Of a stretch of 33,509 nucleotides of DNA, positions 14,554 through 23,065 are shown one piece after another. A model generated the notes under the pieces. The model was given only the letters and a program-made list of their open reading frames with translations. It made no database searches and was not told the origin of the DNA. Origin of the DNA: Thermoproteota archaeon (GTDB lineage Archaea > Thermoproteota > Thermoprotei > Thermoproteales > Thermocladiaceae); NCBI GenBank assembly GCA_013153275.1, contig JAADER010000011.1, positions 1 to 33,509 of the forward strand, read 5' to 3'. The translations under genes and the position numbers were made by a program. The stretch's first letter is position 1. Each line of letters begins with the position of its first letter.

Positions 14554-15246
14554 GTGTCCTCGAGAGGATATATAAGATGGCTAGGTCATGCAGCATTTGA
14601 GATAGAGCTCTACGGAAAGAAGATACTCATAGACCCATGGATAACTAACCCCAAGTCTCCAGTAACTTTAGAGGATCTGAAAGAAGTCGACTTCATACTT
14701 GTGACACACGACCATGGAGACCACCTTGGAGAGACCGTCGAGATAGCTAAGAGAACCAAAGCAACAGTAGTAGGAGTGTACGAGCTCACGATACATGTGT
14801 CAGAGCAGGGCGTAGAGAACGTTCTACCACTAAACATTGGAGGACCAGTAAAGCTCACAAGTGAGATAGAGGTATATGCTACACCTGCACTTCACAGCTC
14901 AACAAAAGGTTGCCCAGTAGGGTACGTTATAGCTACTCCAGACTTCGTGATATATCATGCCGGAGATACAGGCCTGTTCTCAGACATGGAGCTCATAGGA
15001 AAGCTCTACCATATAGATCTAGCACTCCTGCCAATAGGTGGGACGTTCACAATGGGGCCCAGAGAGGCCGCGATCGCTACATCACTCATAAGACCGAGAT
15101 ATGTGATACCAATGCACTACAATACTTTTCCAGAGATAAGGCAGGATCCTGAGATATTTAAGGATATCGTCGAGAAGATTGCACCACATGTGAAGGTTCT
15201 AATATTGAGTCCAGGTGATAAGGTCGATATTCCTATAAGGATCTAG
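14554..15246 (+). CDS. UPF0173-type metallo-beta-lactamase-fold hydrolase
   Basis: The 230 residues have the full MBL zinc set: THDHGDH at 51-57, an H in ALHSS, D in YHAGDTGLF, and H in IPMHYNT. Starting WLGHAAFEI and the short sequence without extra domains identify the UPF0173 group, whose substrate is not established. TTTAAAGC about 25 bases before the GTG fits a leaderless start. It converges with metK, with one base between the stops. Confidence 0.9.
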   Translation: MSSRGYIRWLGHAAFEIELYGKKILIDPWITNPKSPVTLEDLKEVDFILVTHDHGDHLGETVEIAKRTKATVVGVYELTIHVSEQGVENVLPLNIGGPVKLTSEIEVYATPALHSSTKGCPVGYVIATPDFVIYHAGDTGLFSDMELIGKLYHIDLALLPIGGTFTMGPREAAIATSLIRPRYVIPMHYNTFPEIRQDPEIFKDIVEKIAPHVKVLILSPGDKVDIPIRI

Positions 15247-15247
15247 T

Positions 15248-16480
15248 TTAGAACAGTGGTATACTCAGCCTCTCGCTAACTATAAGATCTGTAAGCTTCG
15301 TCACCTGGTTAAGCTCCTCTCTAACAATGCTCTCAATCTCGCTCCTCATCTCTCCACTCACCTCCTTAGGAGTAACAACGTCTATACCAACGCTGAGAGG
15401 CTCGTTTATTGGTCTTCCAATCTGGCTTAGCAGGTACACATGCACCTCCTCGATATCTCTTACCTGTTCATATATTCTGTCAGCTATCATGTTAGCAAGA
15501 ATGTTATAGAGCTTACCTATGTGACTTACCGGGTTCTTACCGGCAGCAGCCTCCATGCTCATGGGTCTCATCGGTGTTATGAGGCCACGTACTCTGTTTC
15601 CTCTTCCAGTACATCCATCATCTCCACATTCTGCAGATGTTCCTGTTATTGTTAGGTAGAATATTCCGTGGTCTGGATCGTCGGCAGTGTTCACGTGAAC
15701 CTCAACGTCAAGCTCTGGGACAGCCTTGCTTGCGAAGTCCTCTATATTTCTCTTTATCTCCTCCTTATAGCTGAGATACTCTCCGCGATCCCTCACATGT
15801 CTACTTATCAGTGCACAAGCAACCGTGAGCAGGACCTTGCTTCCTCTCCTGAAAGCCATGACCTTAACATCCTCTCCAGCTGCAGGTATCTTCTCCTTGA
15901 ACTCTCTCGAGTTCAGGAGCCTCTCAACACCGTATACGAGCCTCTCCGTTGGGGTTAGTGGAGCTATACCTACTCCTAGACTAGTATCGTTTGCTGGAGG
16001 AATCTTTCTCAGACCCTTCTTGAAGAGTCCCACCAGATCAACACTTCCTGATCCTAGCGCACACTCTATGACTACGTGATTGTCTGGGTCAAGGTACCTG
16101 AAGTTCTGCTGTATCCATCTCTTAGCTGATGACACTATTATCTCCTCTACAGGCACTATATCCACCTCTCTTCTCCCATTATGTTCTAGCTCTACTGTCA
16201 TAGTTACTCTCCCAGCAATTATTATCCTTATCGGGCGAATTATCTCTCCTCCACCAAATTCTGGACGTGCCTGCCCTCCAACTACCAGGACCTTATCAAC
16301 ATTGTGGTGAAGTATGACGCCATACCTCTCTCTGTAATATTTTGATAAGCCGACGCTTGCCGCCTCAGCGATAGCATCAGCTATGTAGTCTGGATGTCCT
16401 GTCCCTTTTCTCTCTACGAACTCTATCTCTCTCTTATGTATTGGTACTGTATCTATCTTAGTTATGGATATGGACGTCAT
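15248..16480 (-). CDS. metK: S-adenosylmethionine synthetase, archaeal type
   Basis: Makes S-adenosylmethionine from ATP and methionine. The 410 residues match the archaeal (not bacterial) family: [10 protein letters not shown] at 26-35, [48 protein letters not shown] and HIGKLYN. It starts 5 bases after the LSm stop on the same strand, forming a two-gene operon. S-adenosylmethionine is the cofactor for the methyl guides and for radical-SAM MqnE nearby, but no direct coupling is shown. Confidence 0.97.
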   Translation of the reverse strand: MTSISITKIDTVPIHKREIEFVERKGTGHPDYIADAIAEAASVGLSKYYRERYGVILHHNVDKVLVVGGQARPEFGGGEIIRPIRIIIAGRVTMTVELEHNGRREVDIVPVEEIIVSSAKRWIQQNFRYLDPDNHVVIECALGSGSVDLVGLFKKGLRKIPPANDTSLGVGIAPLTPTERLVYGVERLLNSREFKEKIPAAGEDVKVMAFRRGSKVLLTVACALISRHVRDRGEYLSYKEEIKRNIEDFASKAVPELDVEVHVNTADDPDHGIFYLTITGTSAECGDDGCTGRGNRVRGLITPMRPMSMEAAAGKNPVSHIGKLYNILANMIADRIYEQVRDIEEVHVYLLSQIGRPINEPLSVGIDVVTPKEVSGEMRSEIESIVREELNQVTKLTDLIVSERLSIPLF

Positions 16481-16485
16481 CGTGC

Positions 16486-16740
16486 TTACCCTAGTACGAC
16501 ATCTGTCGTTGATATGAACAGTATCTGGTTTCCTCTTATGTAGACTCGACCATACTTGACTATTGTCTGGCTGGTTTTAGGATCTATCTCCTCAGCGTCG
16601 TCGAGCACCACGTTCATACAGCTGTCATATGCTGTGAGGACGCCTCTTATCGCCTTATTATTCTTAAGCCTTATTACAACATTCTTTCCGAGAAGCTTCT
16701 GAAATATTTTCAGAGGCTGAATCATCTGTGTTGCCGACAT
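16486..16740 (-). CDS. Sm-like (LSm/SmAP) RNA-binding protein
   Basis: The 84 residues fold as a five-strand Sm domain that forms heptameric rings on U-rich RNA. The Sm1 motif is LLGKNVVIRLKNNKAIRGVLTAYDSCMNVVLDDAEE (residues 16-51 region) and the Sm2 motif is YGRVYIRGNQILFIS. The N-terminal helix IQPLKIFQK is typical. A TATA-like GTTAAATAA sits about 27 bases upstream of the ATG. It is followed by metK after 5 bases. Confidence 0.93.
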   Translation of the reverse strand: MSATQMIQPLKIFQKLLGKNVVIRLKNNKAIRGVLTAYDSCMNVVLDDAEEIDPKTSQTIVKYGRVYIRGNQILFISTTDVVLG

Positions 16741-16893
16741 TACTGATTCAACTGTCCTAACTATTATTTAACATTACGCTACCATGACTTGGTCTCACTA
16801 TGGTGACTTGAAGGCAGGATATGTATCGAGAGAATGGTTTTTAAAGAGTTTAATAAGTCTGGAAGTGTACGTCTTAAAAAGGCTGGAAAAACA

Positions 16894-16935
16894 CTTATAA
16901 AGGGGTGCTCAATAAACCTTACCGGGTGGGAGTAA
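16894..16935 (+). promoter_or_regulatory. Promoter and ribosome-binding site of the 60-residue membrane peptide
   Basis: A strong TATA (CTTATAAAG, 16894-16902) is followed by a predicted start near 16924 and a short leader with GGGTGGGAG (16924-16932) before ATG 16936. Unlike most genes here this one has a leader with a G-rich Shine-Dalgarno-like site. Confidence 0.5.
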
Positions 16936-17118
16936 ATGACCAAGAAGGCAAAGGCAATCGCCCTGATAGTAGCAGGAGCAGTCCTAGTAGCACTACCAGA
17001 ACCTGTAACGACACCCATAGGAGTTGCACTGATAACCAGAGGAATAAAGATGCTTAAAGGAGCAACAGAGGAGAAGACAGATCAAAACCAGCCACAGAGC
17101 ACAGAACAGGCACAGTAG
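16936..17118 (+). CDS. 60-residue hydrophobic peptide, probable membrane protein
   Basis: Residues 6-34 are hydrophobic (AIALIVAGAVLVALPEP, then TPIGVALI), with a Pro-Glu-Pro break that suggests a helical hairpin or one long span. The head MTKKAK is basic and the tail (42-60) is polar with many Gln, Thr and Glu. I do not recognise a family. A strong promoter and a proper leader argue that it is real and well expressed. It stands alone between divergent LSm and mqnD. Confidence 0.7.
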   Translation: MTKKAKAIALIVAGAVLVALPEPVTTPIGVALITRGIKMLKGATEEKTDQNQPQSTEQAQ

Positions 17119-17157
17119 GATCTTTCTTATAAATACGCTCAACCTCTCACCCTAACA

Positions 17158-17991
17158 ATGCTCACGCTAGGGCACAGCCCTGACCCAGACGATGCCTTTC
17201 TAACTTACCCCATAATAAGTAGAAAGATCCCTTACCCACCTGGAATAGATATAAGAGAGATAGTGCTAGATATAGAGACCCTCAACAAGCTAGCCATAGT
17301 TGAGAGAATAGACATAACAGCAGCAAGCGTAGGAGCATACCTAATAGTGTCAAAGAAGTACCTACTGATACCATATGGAGCAAGCATAGGATACGACTAT
17401 GGACCTAAACTGCTGATCAGGAAGGTAGACAGGAACGGAACTGTAGTGGCGGTACCGGGAAAATACACTACAGCAAGAATACTGACAGAGATCTATCTAA
17501 GAGAGGAGAAGAACATAGAGAACATCAAGCTGATAGACGTGCAGTTTGAAAAGATAAAGGACCTAGTTATAGATGGGCTTGTCGACTGCGGAGTCCTCAT
17601 ACATGAGGAGCAGATGGAGAGCTTCAACATCGAGAACATAGACCTAGGCAGATGGTGGAAAAAGAGAACAGGACTACCAATACCGCTAGGAGTAGACATA
17701 GTGCATGAGAGAGTAGGAACAGAGACAGCTAGAGAGATCTCCGAGATGTTTAGAAAAGCAATAGAGTACTCATACAGAAACGTGGACGAAGTCCTAAAAC
17801 ATGCAATGAAATACTCAAGACTGAGAGACCCCGAGAAGGTTCTACAGTTCATCAAAATGTATGTAAAAGATACAAAACTTACAAGAGAAAGCCCAGAAGT
17901 GAGAGCAATGATAGAGCTTCACAGACTATGTAAGAGACATGACATAAGACCATTCTCAGAGACTGAGCTAGACATAAGAATCATAGAGTAA
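17158..17991 (+). CDS. mqnD: 1,4-dihydroxy-6-naphthoate synthase-like protein (futalosine pathway)
   Basis: In the futalosine route MqnD cleaves cyclic dehypoxanthine futalosine to 1,4-dihydroxy-6-naphthoate. The 277 residues follow the MqnD pattern: GHSPDPDDAF at 5-14, ITAASVGAYL, CGVLIHEEQ with the nucleophile-like His, and LGRWWKKRTGLPIPLGVD. The fold is a periplasmic-binding-protein type. A TATA box (CTTATAAATA, about 17126-17135) 27 bases before the ATG predicts a leaderless message. It overlaps the convergent mqnA by 11 bases. Confidence 0.88.
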   Translation: MLTLGHSPDPDDAFLTYPIISRKIPYPPGIDIREIVLDIETLNKLAIVERIDITAASVGAYLIVSKKYLLIPYGASIGYDYGPKLLIRKVDRNGTVVAVPGKYTTARILTEIYLREEKNIENIKLIDVQFEKIKDLVIDGLVDCGVLIHEEQMESFNIENIDLGRWWKKRTGLPIPLGVDIVHERVGTETAREISEMFRKAIEYSYRNVDEVLKHAMKYSRLRDPEKVLQFIKMYVKDTKLTRESPEVRAMIELHRLCKRHDIRPFSETELDIRIIE

Positions 17992-18751
17992 CGCTCTCGA
18001 TGATCTCTCTCTCAAATCGCAGAACATCCTCAACAATCTCACGTTCAAGGACATATACTATGTTCTTAGTGAGGTACTCTACTATGAGATCTATTGGGAG
18101 AATATCTCTCAGATAAGTATTGATCTCATTAATCATATTGATAATGATTGAGGAATTTCTCAACATGTCTCTCAATTTTCTCAGAATACTCTCTAGACTT
18201 CTCATGTCTCTCCTGTATGTGAGTACCGCATATATTAGTGGGATACTATACATATTATACCATTCTTCTCCAACATCTAGAACGATCCTGTACCTGTAAT
18301 ATGCCTCTAGTGCTAGATCACCTATGAGGAACGTTGGTGACGACTCTATAACTTCTTGAAGATTTGTCCTATTAACGTCTATTCTCTCTATCTTTATTTT
18401 CTTTTGATATTTTGTCTCAAATATATGTTTAAGTATTTTCACAGATGTTGCAGATTCCTTAGTAGAATATATATGATCTATTTCAGATACTTTAACACTA
18501 TCTATGTAATATACTCCAACACTTCTGACAGGACCCACAGATGCTATACATATGTCAGACATGTAGTACCTCTCTAACACTTGCTCAGTTATCTGCGCTA
18601 CAGGTATCATACATAGCTCGGGACTCTCCTCTAATAGTATCTCTAAGGTTCTTGAAGGCTCTATGTCCAGTATCTCTACCTCTCCAACGATCTTTCGTAG
18701 TCCTATCCTTATAGGTTCACAGTTCAGATATCTTGGTAATACTATCCTCAT
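17981..18751 (-). CDS. mqnA: Chorismate dehydratase-like protein (futalosine pathway)
   Basis: MqnA removes water from chorismate to give 3-enolpyruvylbenzoate, the first committed step. The 256 residues resemble MqnA in YLNCEPI at 7-13, IPVAQITE, IASVGPVRSVGVYY, FLIGDLALEAY and LDVGEEWYNMYSIPLIYAV. The sequence is divergent, with a longer Ile/Arg-rich C-terminus. Its ATG lies in the stop of mqnE (ATGA), so the two are coupled. Confidence 0.85.
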   Translation of the reverse strand: MRIVLPRYLNCEPIRIGLRKIVGEVEILDIEPSRTLEILLEESPELCMIPVAQITEQVLERYYMSDICIASVGPVRSVGVYYIDSVKVSEIDHIYSTKESATSVKILKHIFETKYQKKIKIERIDVNRTNLQEVIESSPTFLIGDLALEAYYRYRIVLDVGEEWYNMYSIPLIYAVLTYRRDMRSLESILRKLRDMLRNSSIIINMINEINTYLRDILPIDLIVEYLTKNIVYVLEREIVEDVLRFEREIIESVTL

Positions 18752-19812
18752 AATATTCTCATTATGTTCCCGTACGTGTCCCTCAGGGCTGGCTGATACC
18801 CGGCTTCTCTCACCATTTTAGAAAGCTCCTCTACAGTTGTTATCTCTGTCCTGCCTGTCTCTCTGAACACTCTTTCGTTTATCATTGTGCCTACTAGATC
18901 ATTTGCTCCTCCTGTCAGAGCTATCTGAGCAAGCCTCTTACCAATAGAGACCCAGTATGCCGCTATTCTCAGAACAGTATCATACAACACTATTCTCGAT
19001 ATAGCTATCACCCTCAGAACATACTCGCTAGAGCACTCTCCGCTCACTATTCCTCTTCTATATAGCTCAGTGTTCATAGGATTATACTTGAGAGGTATGA
19101 ACACAAGTATGGCTCTCGTCTTCTCCTGAAACTCTCTAATCTTAAGTAGATGCTCAATCACGTGTACAGGTCTCTCAACATGTCCGAAAAGGATCGTAGC
19201 ATTTGTAAGAACACCACACTTAGCCGCTATCTCAGCAATCTTGAACCACTCCTCTGCACTTATCTTATTCGGCGTTATTATCTTCCTAACCTCGCTATTA
19301 TATATCTCTAAACATCCACCGCTTAGTACGTCTAGTCCAGCATCTCTAAGCCTCTCTATGACCTCTCTTGTACTCATTCTCCAGAGTCTGCTATAGTAAC
19401 CTATCTCACAACATGTTAGTCCCTTAATCCTTACATTTGGTGTCCTAGTCTTAATTAGTTTGAACATTCTCTCAAAGTACTCTATGTCTAGCTCAGGATT
19501 TAGACCACCATTCAGATGCACCTCACACACACCATATCTGTAATATGCCTTCTCCACGGTCTCCGCCACGTTCTCAGGAGGTAAAGTGTATGCTTCTGGA
19601 TCTTCAGGTCGTCTAGAGAATGCACATATTGGACATCTTGCTACACATATGTTACTATAGTTCACGACAATGTTATTAACAAACGTGACAGTGCGACCAC
19701 ACGTCTCCCTTCTTATCCTGTCTGCAAGAGATAGGAGGTCCTGAAGATCCGTCTCGAGGAACAGGCGAACATAGTCCTCAGATGTAAGATCCTCAATCTT
19801 GGCTTCTTGCAC
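18748..19812 (-). CDS. mqnE: Radical-SAM aminofutalosine synthase-like protein
   Basis: MqnE joins 3-enolpyruvylbenzoate and S-adenosylmethionine to aminofutalosine. The 354 residues carry the radical-SAM site C56-x3-C60-x2-C63 in SNICVARCPICAF. CEVHLNGGLNPEL, IKGLTCCEI, TNATILFGHVE, FIPLKYNPMNTEL, AAYWVSIGKRLAQIAL and GGANDLVGTM all favour MqnE over the related cyclase MqnC. The start is GTG 19812 behind the shared TATA at 19840-19849. The order mqnE-mqnA on one strand facing mqnD makes a compact menaquinone cluster; MqnB/MTAN and MqnC genes are not in the window. Confidence 0.87.
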   Translation of the reverse strand: MQEAKIEDLTSEDYVRLFLETDLQDLLSLADRIRRETCGRTVTFVNNIVVNYSNICVARCPICAFSRRPEDPEAYTLPPENVAETVEKAYYRYGVCEVHLNGGLNPELDIEYFERMFKLIKTRTPNVRIKGLTCCEIGYYSRLWRMSTREVIERLRDAGLDVLSGGCLEIYNSEVRKIITPNKISAEEWFKIAEIAAKCGVLTNATILFGHVERPVHVIEHLLKIREFQEKTRAILVFIPLKYNPMNTELYRRGIVSGECSSEYVLRVIAISRIVLYDTVLRIAAYWVSIGKRLAQIALTGGANDLVGTMINERVFRETGRTEITTVEELSKMVREAGYQPALRDTYGNIMRIL

Positions 19813-19839
19813 GCTCCTCTATGAGAGATGATGTGACCA

Positions 19840-19849
19840 ACTTATAAGT
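19840..19849. promoter_or_regulatory. Palindromic TATA element shared by mqnE and the phosphodiesterase gene
   Basis: ACTTATAAGT is a perfect 10-base palindrome containing a TATA box in both directions. It lies 33 bases from the mqnE GTG and 29 bases from ATG 19874 of the rightward gene. Because it abuts the ATG at 19850, that ATG cannot be the start if this box is used. Confidence 0.65.
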
Positions 19850-19873
19850 ATGTCTCGCTCTCTCGACCTTGTG

Positions 19874-21052
19874 ATGCTGAGGGTTCCTCGCTATGATGGG
19901 GATTCTATTCTAAATCTATCGAACAGTATATTAAGAGTTTTCGGTCTTCCTGTTAAATATAGCTCACTTAGGAGAGAGATACATAGTAAGATTCAAAATG
20001 AGAGGGTTCTCCTCATACTTCTGGACGGGGTGGTTTATGACAGATATGTTGAGGCATGTGAAAGCAGTGAGGAACTTAGACTATTGTACAGAGATACTTA
20101 TAAGATAGATACTGTGTTCCCATCAACGACTCCCACAGTGCTCACAACACTGAGCCTAGCCGTACCTCCGATACATCATGGAATAATAGGTACTGTACTC
20201 TACATAAGAGAGCTAGGCCTGCTCGTGAACACTCTCAACGTGACTCTACATGCGAAGCATGAGGAGCGTGACTACCTGACAAAGTTCGGATTTGATCTCA
20301 CGAGGATAACTGGAAGAGAGACCACGATATTTGAGGAGTTGAGAGACAGCTACGTCCGTGCTCTAGCCCTGATACCGAAGGGGTTGAAAGGAGGAATAAG
20401 CAGGCTGATATACAGAGGAGCAGAGCTACAGGAGTACTCCTCCATGAGCGAGGCAGTGATAGAGGCCCTGAACTTTCTCGACAGTCTCGATAGAGGACTA
20501 GCATACATATACAATCCATCTCCAGACGATGTAGCACATAAACGAGGAGTAAACACGGAACATTATCTAGAGACAATAGTGGACACTTTAAGAAGCATTG
20601 TGAGAATAATAGATAGAAAGAGACCTAGATCAACAACGGTGATAATAACCACAGACCATGGACATGTAGAGACTAGAGAGAACGATTACATAGACCTAAG
20701 CAAATATAGGAACATGATATCTAAACTATGTGCACCACCTTACGGAGAGTCAAGAGCCAGTATTCTCCTTGCGATCGAGAGCCTCGAAGACGATGAGGAT
20801 GTTAACTCTCTCTTAGACGTTGGTTTTCAGTTATATACTATGAGAGACATAGTTGACATGGGCCTTCTCGGGAAGTCTAACATCATAAACGATACTGTTC
20901 TAGGGAACTACATGTTGATATCACTAAGCAACAGATGTCTAAGATATAGCTACAATATGGTGGAACATGAGAAGGAGCCCCTGAGATCGATGCATGGGTC
21001 CGTACTTCCTCAAGAGATAGAGATACCGTTAACTATACTTAATCTGTACTAG
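19874..21052 (+). CDS. Type I phosphodiesterase/nucleotide pyrophosphatase family protein (alkaline phosphatase superfamily)
   Basis: The longest frame starts at 19850, but that ATG touches the TATA box; ATG 19874 (MLRVPRYDG) is at the right distance, giving 392 residues. Motifs are LLDGV (first metal Asp), FPSTTPTVLTTLSL with the nucleophile Thr, NPSPDDVAHKRG (Asp and His ligands), TTDHGH, and MHGSVLPQEIEIPL (last His). The superfamily hydrolyses phosphate mono- or diesters with two metal ions; there is no signal peptide, so it is probably cytosolic. It overlaps the convergent HTH gene by 14 bases. It shares the fold but not close sequence with the broken enzyme at 4567-5920. Confidence 0.85.
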   Translation: MLRVPRYDGDSILNLSNSILRVFGLPVKYSSLRREIHSKIQNERVLLILLDGVVYDRYVEACESSEELRLLYRDTYKIDTVFPSTTPTVLTTLSLAVPPIHHGIIGTVLYIRELGLLVNTLNVTLHAKHEERDYLTKFGFDLTRITGRETTIFEELRDSYVRALALIPKGLKGGISRLIYRGAELQEYSSMSEAVIEALNFLDSLDRGLAYIYNPSPDDVAHKRGVNTEHYLETIVDTLRSIVRIIDRKRPRSTTVIITTDHGHVETRENDYIDLSKYRNMISKLCAPPYGESRASILLAIESLEDDEDVNSLLDVGFQLYTMRDIVDMGLLGKSNIINDTVLGNYMLISLSNRCLRYSYNMVEHEKEPLRSMHGSVLPQEIEIPLTILNLY

Positions 21053-21725
21053 TGTACTTAGACTTTATTATGTCGACCCACACGTTGTCCTTTATGAACG
21101 ATGGCACATCTCCAGCACTATTAGCATCCTCTCCTCTAGGTTCAGACTTAGTATCTACTACACCATTCTGAGAGATAGGTATCATCTTAATGTTCTCAAG
21201 CCTCTCAGATATCTTCAACAAGACATCTCTGATGTTCTCAAGCTCTCTAGCTATGGCGAGCATGCACTCGCTCACCTTCTCGATGGCCTCGTTGCTCCTC
21301 TCCTCTGTGAGAGAACCTGGTTTCCTACTGTTCTCATATTTCATCTCTAGGGGGCCAACCGGGACTAGGGGGAGATGTGCTCTGAACGATATTATTGTGG
21401 TTACTCTCCTACCTCTTTCAATCCTATCTTCGACGAGGCTCACCATCCTACCATTACCATCACTATCGGTCATCGTCTTAGGAGCACTCTTCTCCCGAAC
21501 CTCGACATTCTCCACACTGCTCTCCTGATCCCTGGTCTCTCTGGTGGGGGAATCACTGCTGCCTTTTCTCTCTAGCTCTTTGATGTATGATCTGTATTTT
21601 GAGATCGCCTTATATACCGTGTTTATTGATAATCCGAGGAGCTCAGCGATCTCCTTAGGTTTCTTACCCTGCTCAAAATATAGCTTTCCAACCTCTATCT
21701 CAGTCTTCGACAGTTTTACTGACAC
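21039..21725 (-). CDS. Helix-turn-helix protein with disordered linker and helical tail
   Basis: Residues 4-45 form a sigma-region-4/Hin-like HTH (KLYFEQGKKPKEIAELLGLSINTVYKAI). Residues 50-100 are polar and disordered. Residues 105-120 contain a hydrophobic stretch (SFRAHLPLVPVGPLEMKYE), residues 145-180 form an amphipathic helix (AIARELENIRDVLLKISERLENI) suited to oligomerisation, and the C-terminus is polar. The role is probably transcriptional or chromosome-associated DNA binding; the target is unknown. A TATA (TTTAAAAGG, about 21749-21757) 28 bases before GTG 21725 supports that start. Confidence 0.7.
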   Translation of the reverse strand: MSVKLSKTEIEVGKLYFEQGKKPKEIAELLGLSINTVYKAISKYRSYIKELERKGSSDSPTRETRDQESSVENVEVREKSAPKTMTDSDGNGRMVSLVEDRIERGRRVTTIISFRAHLPLVPVGPLEMKYENSRKPGSLTEERSNEAIEKVSECMLAIARELENIRDVLLKISERLENIKMIPISQNGVVDTKSEPRGEDANSAGDVPSFIKDNVWVDIIKSKYTSTD

Positions 21726-21790
21726 GTTAGGTAAAGTATCTTACTCACCTTTTAAAGAAGAACGGGAAAGGCCCCAGAATATATATGGCA

Positions 21791-23032
21791 CTATCTTCCA
21801 AGCATCCTAAGGGCGAGAGTCAGAACGTTCCTAGCTAGCTCTCTCTTATGAACATTCTCTAGTCTCCTAGCTATTCCATATCTGTCAATTATGAGAACAC
21901 TATCATACAGAGAACCAAACACTTTAGTACTATAGGCATCATGTATGATGATAGCGTCGAGATCGAGACTACACATCCTTTCAAGAGCCTTAGAGATCAT
22001 AGTCTCCATATTGGACTTCCACTCAAGCTTGAACCCGATCTTAACTCTCACGTTCTCTGCAGCAGAGATGATGTTCGGGGCTCTCCTAAGCTTGATACAT
22101 ATCTCCTCTAGTCTTCTACTATCTATCTTCTCGCCGAACCTCTCAGCTAGCTCATAGTCGAGTGGTGCTGCTGCGAAGACCGCTATATCAATCCTGATCT
22201 TCTCGGTAAGCTCCTTAACGATGTTATACATCTCTCGTGTCGTGCCTGCATGATATATGTGAGATCCTGCCAAGTCTCTAACTATCTCCTTAGCCTTCTC
22301 GCTCATGTATCCGTGTACTAGGTACACTTCTGCACCTCTAGCCTCTGCCTCTCTAGCAAAGTATGCGCCCTCTATCCCACTGCTGGGTGTAGATATGTAC
22401 TTTACAGGATCTATATACTCTCTCGTAGCTCCAGCCGTGACGAGCACTTTCAACCCATCCATATCTCTAGGTCCGGTAAGATCAACTATCTTCTCAAATA
22501 TTCTATCGATGCTTGGGAGCTTTGCCCTGCCTCCAACAGTGTCAGGATGGAGCAGATGGATGCCAGATATAGATAGGAGATCTCTGACGAGCCTTCTCGT
22601 TATCGGACTCTCCCACATTGACTGGCTCATAGCCGGGATGAGGAGAACTTTCTTACCGAGACCAAGTGTGGATATTGCACACAGTGATGGAAGGTCACTA
22701 ACAGAACCATACGCTATTCTACTGAGAGTATTTAGAGTACATGGACATATACAGTAGATATCACACCACTCGGAGAGCTCAACATGTATGGGAGAGCCTC
22801 TACAGCTATCGATAGTATGCACAGTGTTACCACAGGCCCACTCCAGTATCTCACAAGTTATGTATCTTAGCGCGCTTCTAGACACTACAGCCCTAACATG
22901 TGCGAGATTCTTGCGAAGTTTCCTACATAGGTCTACCGTCCTGTACGCGGCCACGCTACCTGTGACTCCTATGAGGATGTTCCTGTCCTTGAGAAGAGAG
23001 CTCTCGATCTCTATTCTCTCACGTTTAGACAT
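21791..23032 (-). CDS. coaBC: Phosphopantothenoylcysteine decarboxylase / phosphopantothenate-cysteine ligase (CoaBC)
   Basis: Bifunctional coenzyme A enzyme. The N-terminal flavoprotein half (to about residue 180) has GVTGSVAAYRTVDLCRKL, the CPCTLNTLSRIAYG cysteine loop and LIPAMSQSMWESPI. The C-terminal ligase half has VTAGATREYIDPVKYISTPSSG and AAPLDYELAE. I chose ATG 23032 (MSKRERIE), because a perfect GGAGGTG lies 6 bases upstream of it, overlapping the first ATG of the longest frame (23047). The TATA (CTTATAAG on the minus strand, 23092-23099) predicts a leader of about 35 bases. The gene is divergent from pyrF. Confidence 0.93.
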   Translation of the reverse strand: MSKRERIEIESSLLKDRNILIGVTGSVAAYRTVDLCRKLRKNLAHVRAVVSRSALRYITCEILEWACGNTVHTIDSCRGSPIHVELSEWCDIYCICPCTLNTLSRIAYGSVSDLPSLCAISTLGLGKKVLLIPAMSQSMWESPITRRLVRDLLSISGIHLLHPDTVGGRAKLPSIDRIFEKIVDLTGPRDMDGLKVLVTAGATREYIDPVKYISTPSSGIEGAYFAREAEARGAEVYLVHGYMSEKAKEIVRDLAGSHIYHAGTTREMYNIVKELTEKIRIDIAVFAAAPLDYELAERFGEKIDSRRLEEICIKLRRAPNIISAAENVRVKIGFKLEWKSNMETMISKALERMCSLDLDAIIIHDAYSTKVFGSLYDSVLIIDRYGIARRLENVHKRELARNVLTLALRMLGR

Positions 23033-23038
23033 ATATAC

Positions 23039-23045
23039 CACCTCC
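23039..23045 (-). promoter_or_regulatory. Consensus Shine-Dalgarno site fixing the CoaBC start
   Basis: GGAGGTG on the minus strand, six bases before ATG 23032, is an exact match to the archaeal 16S tail complement and excludes the in-frame ATG at 23047, which lies inside it. Confidence 0.8.
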
Positions 23046-23065
23046 ACATCATACTACGTCTAACG

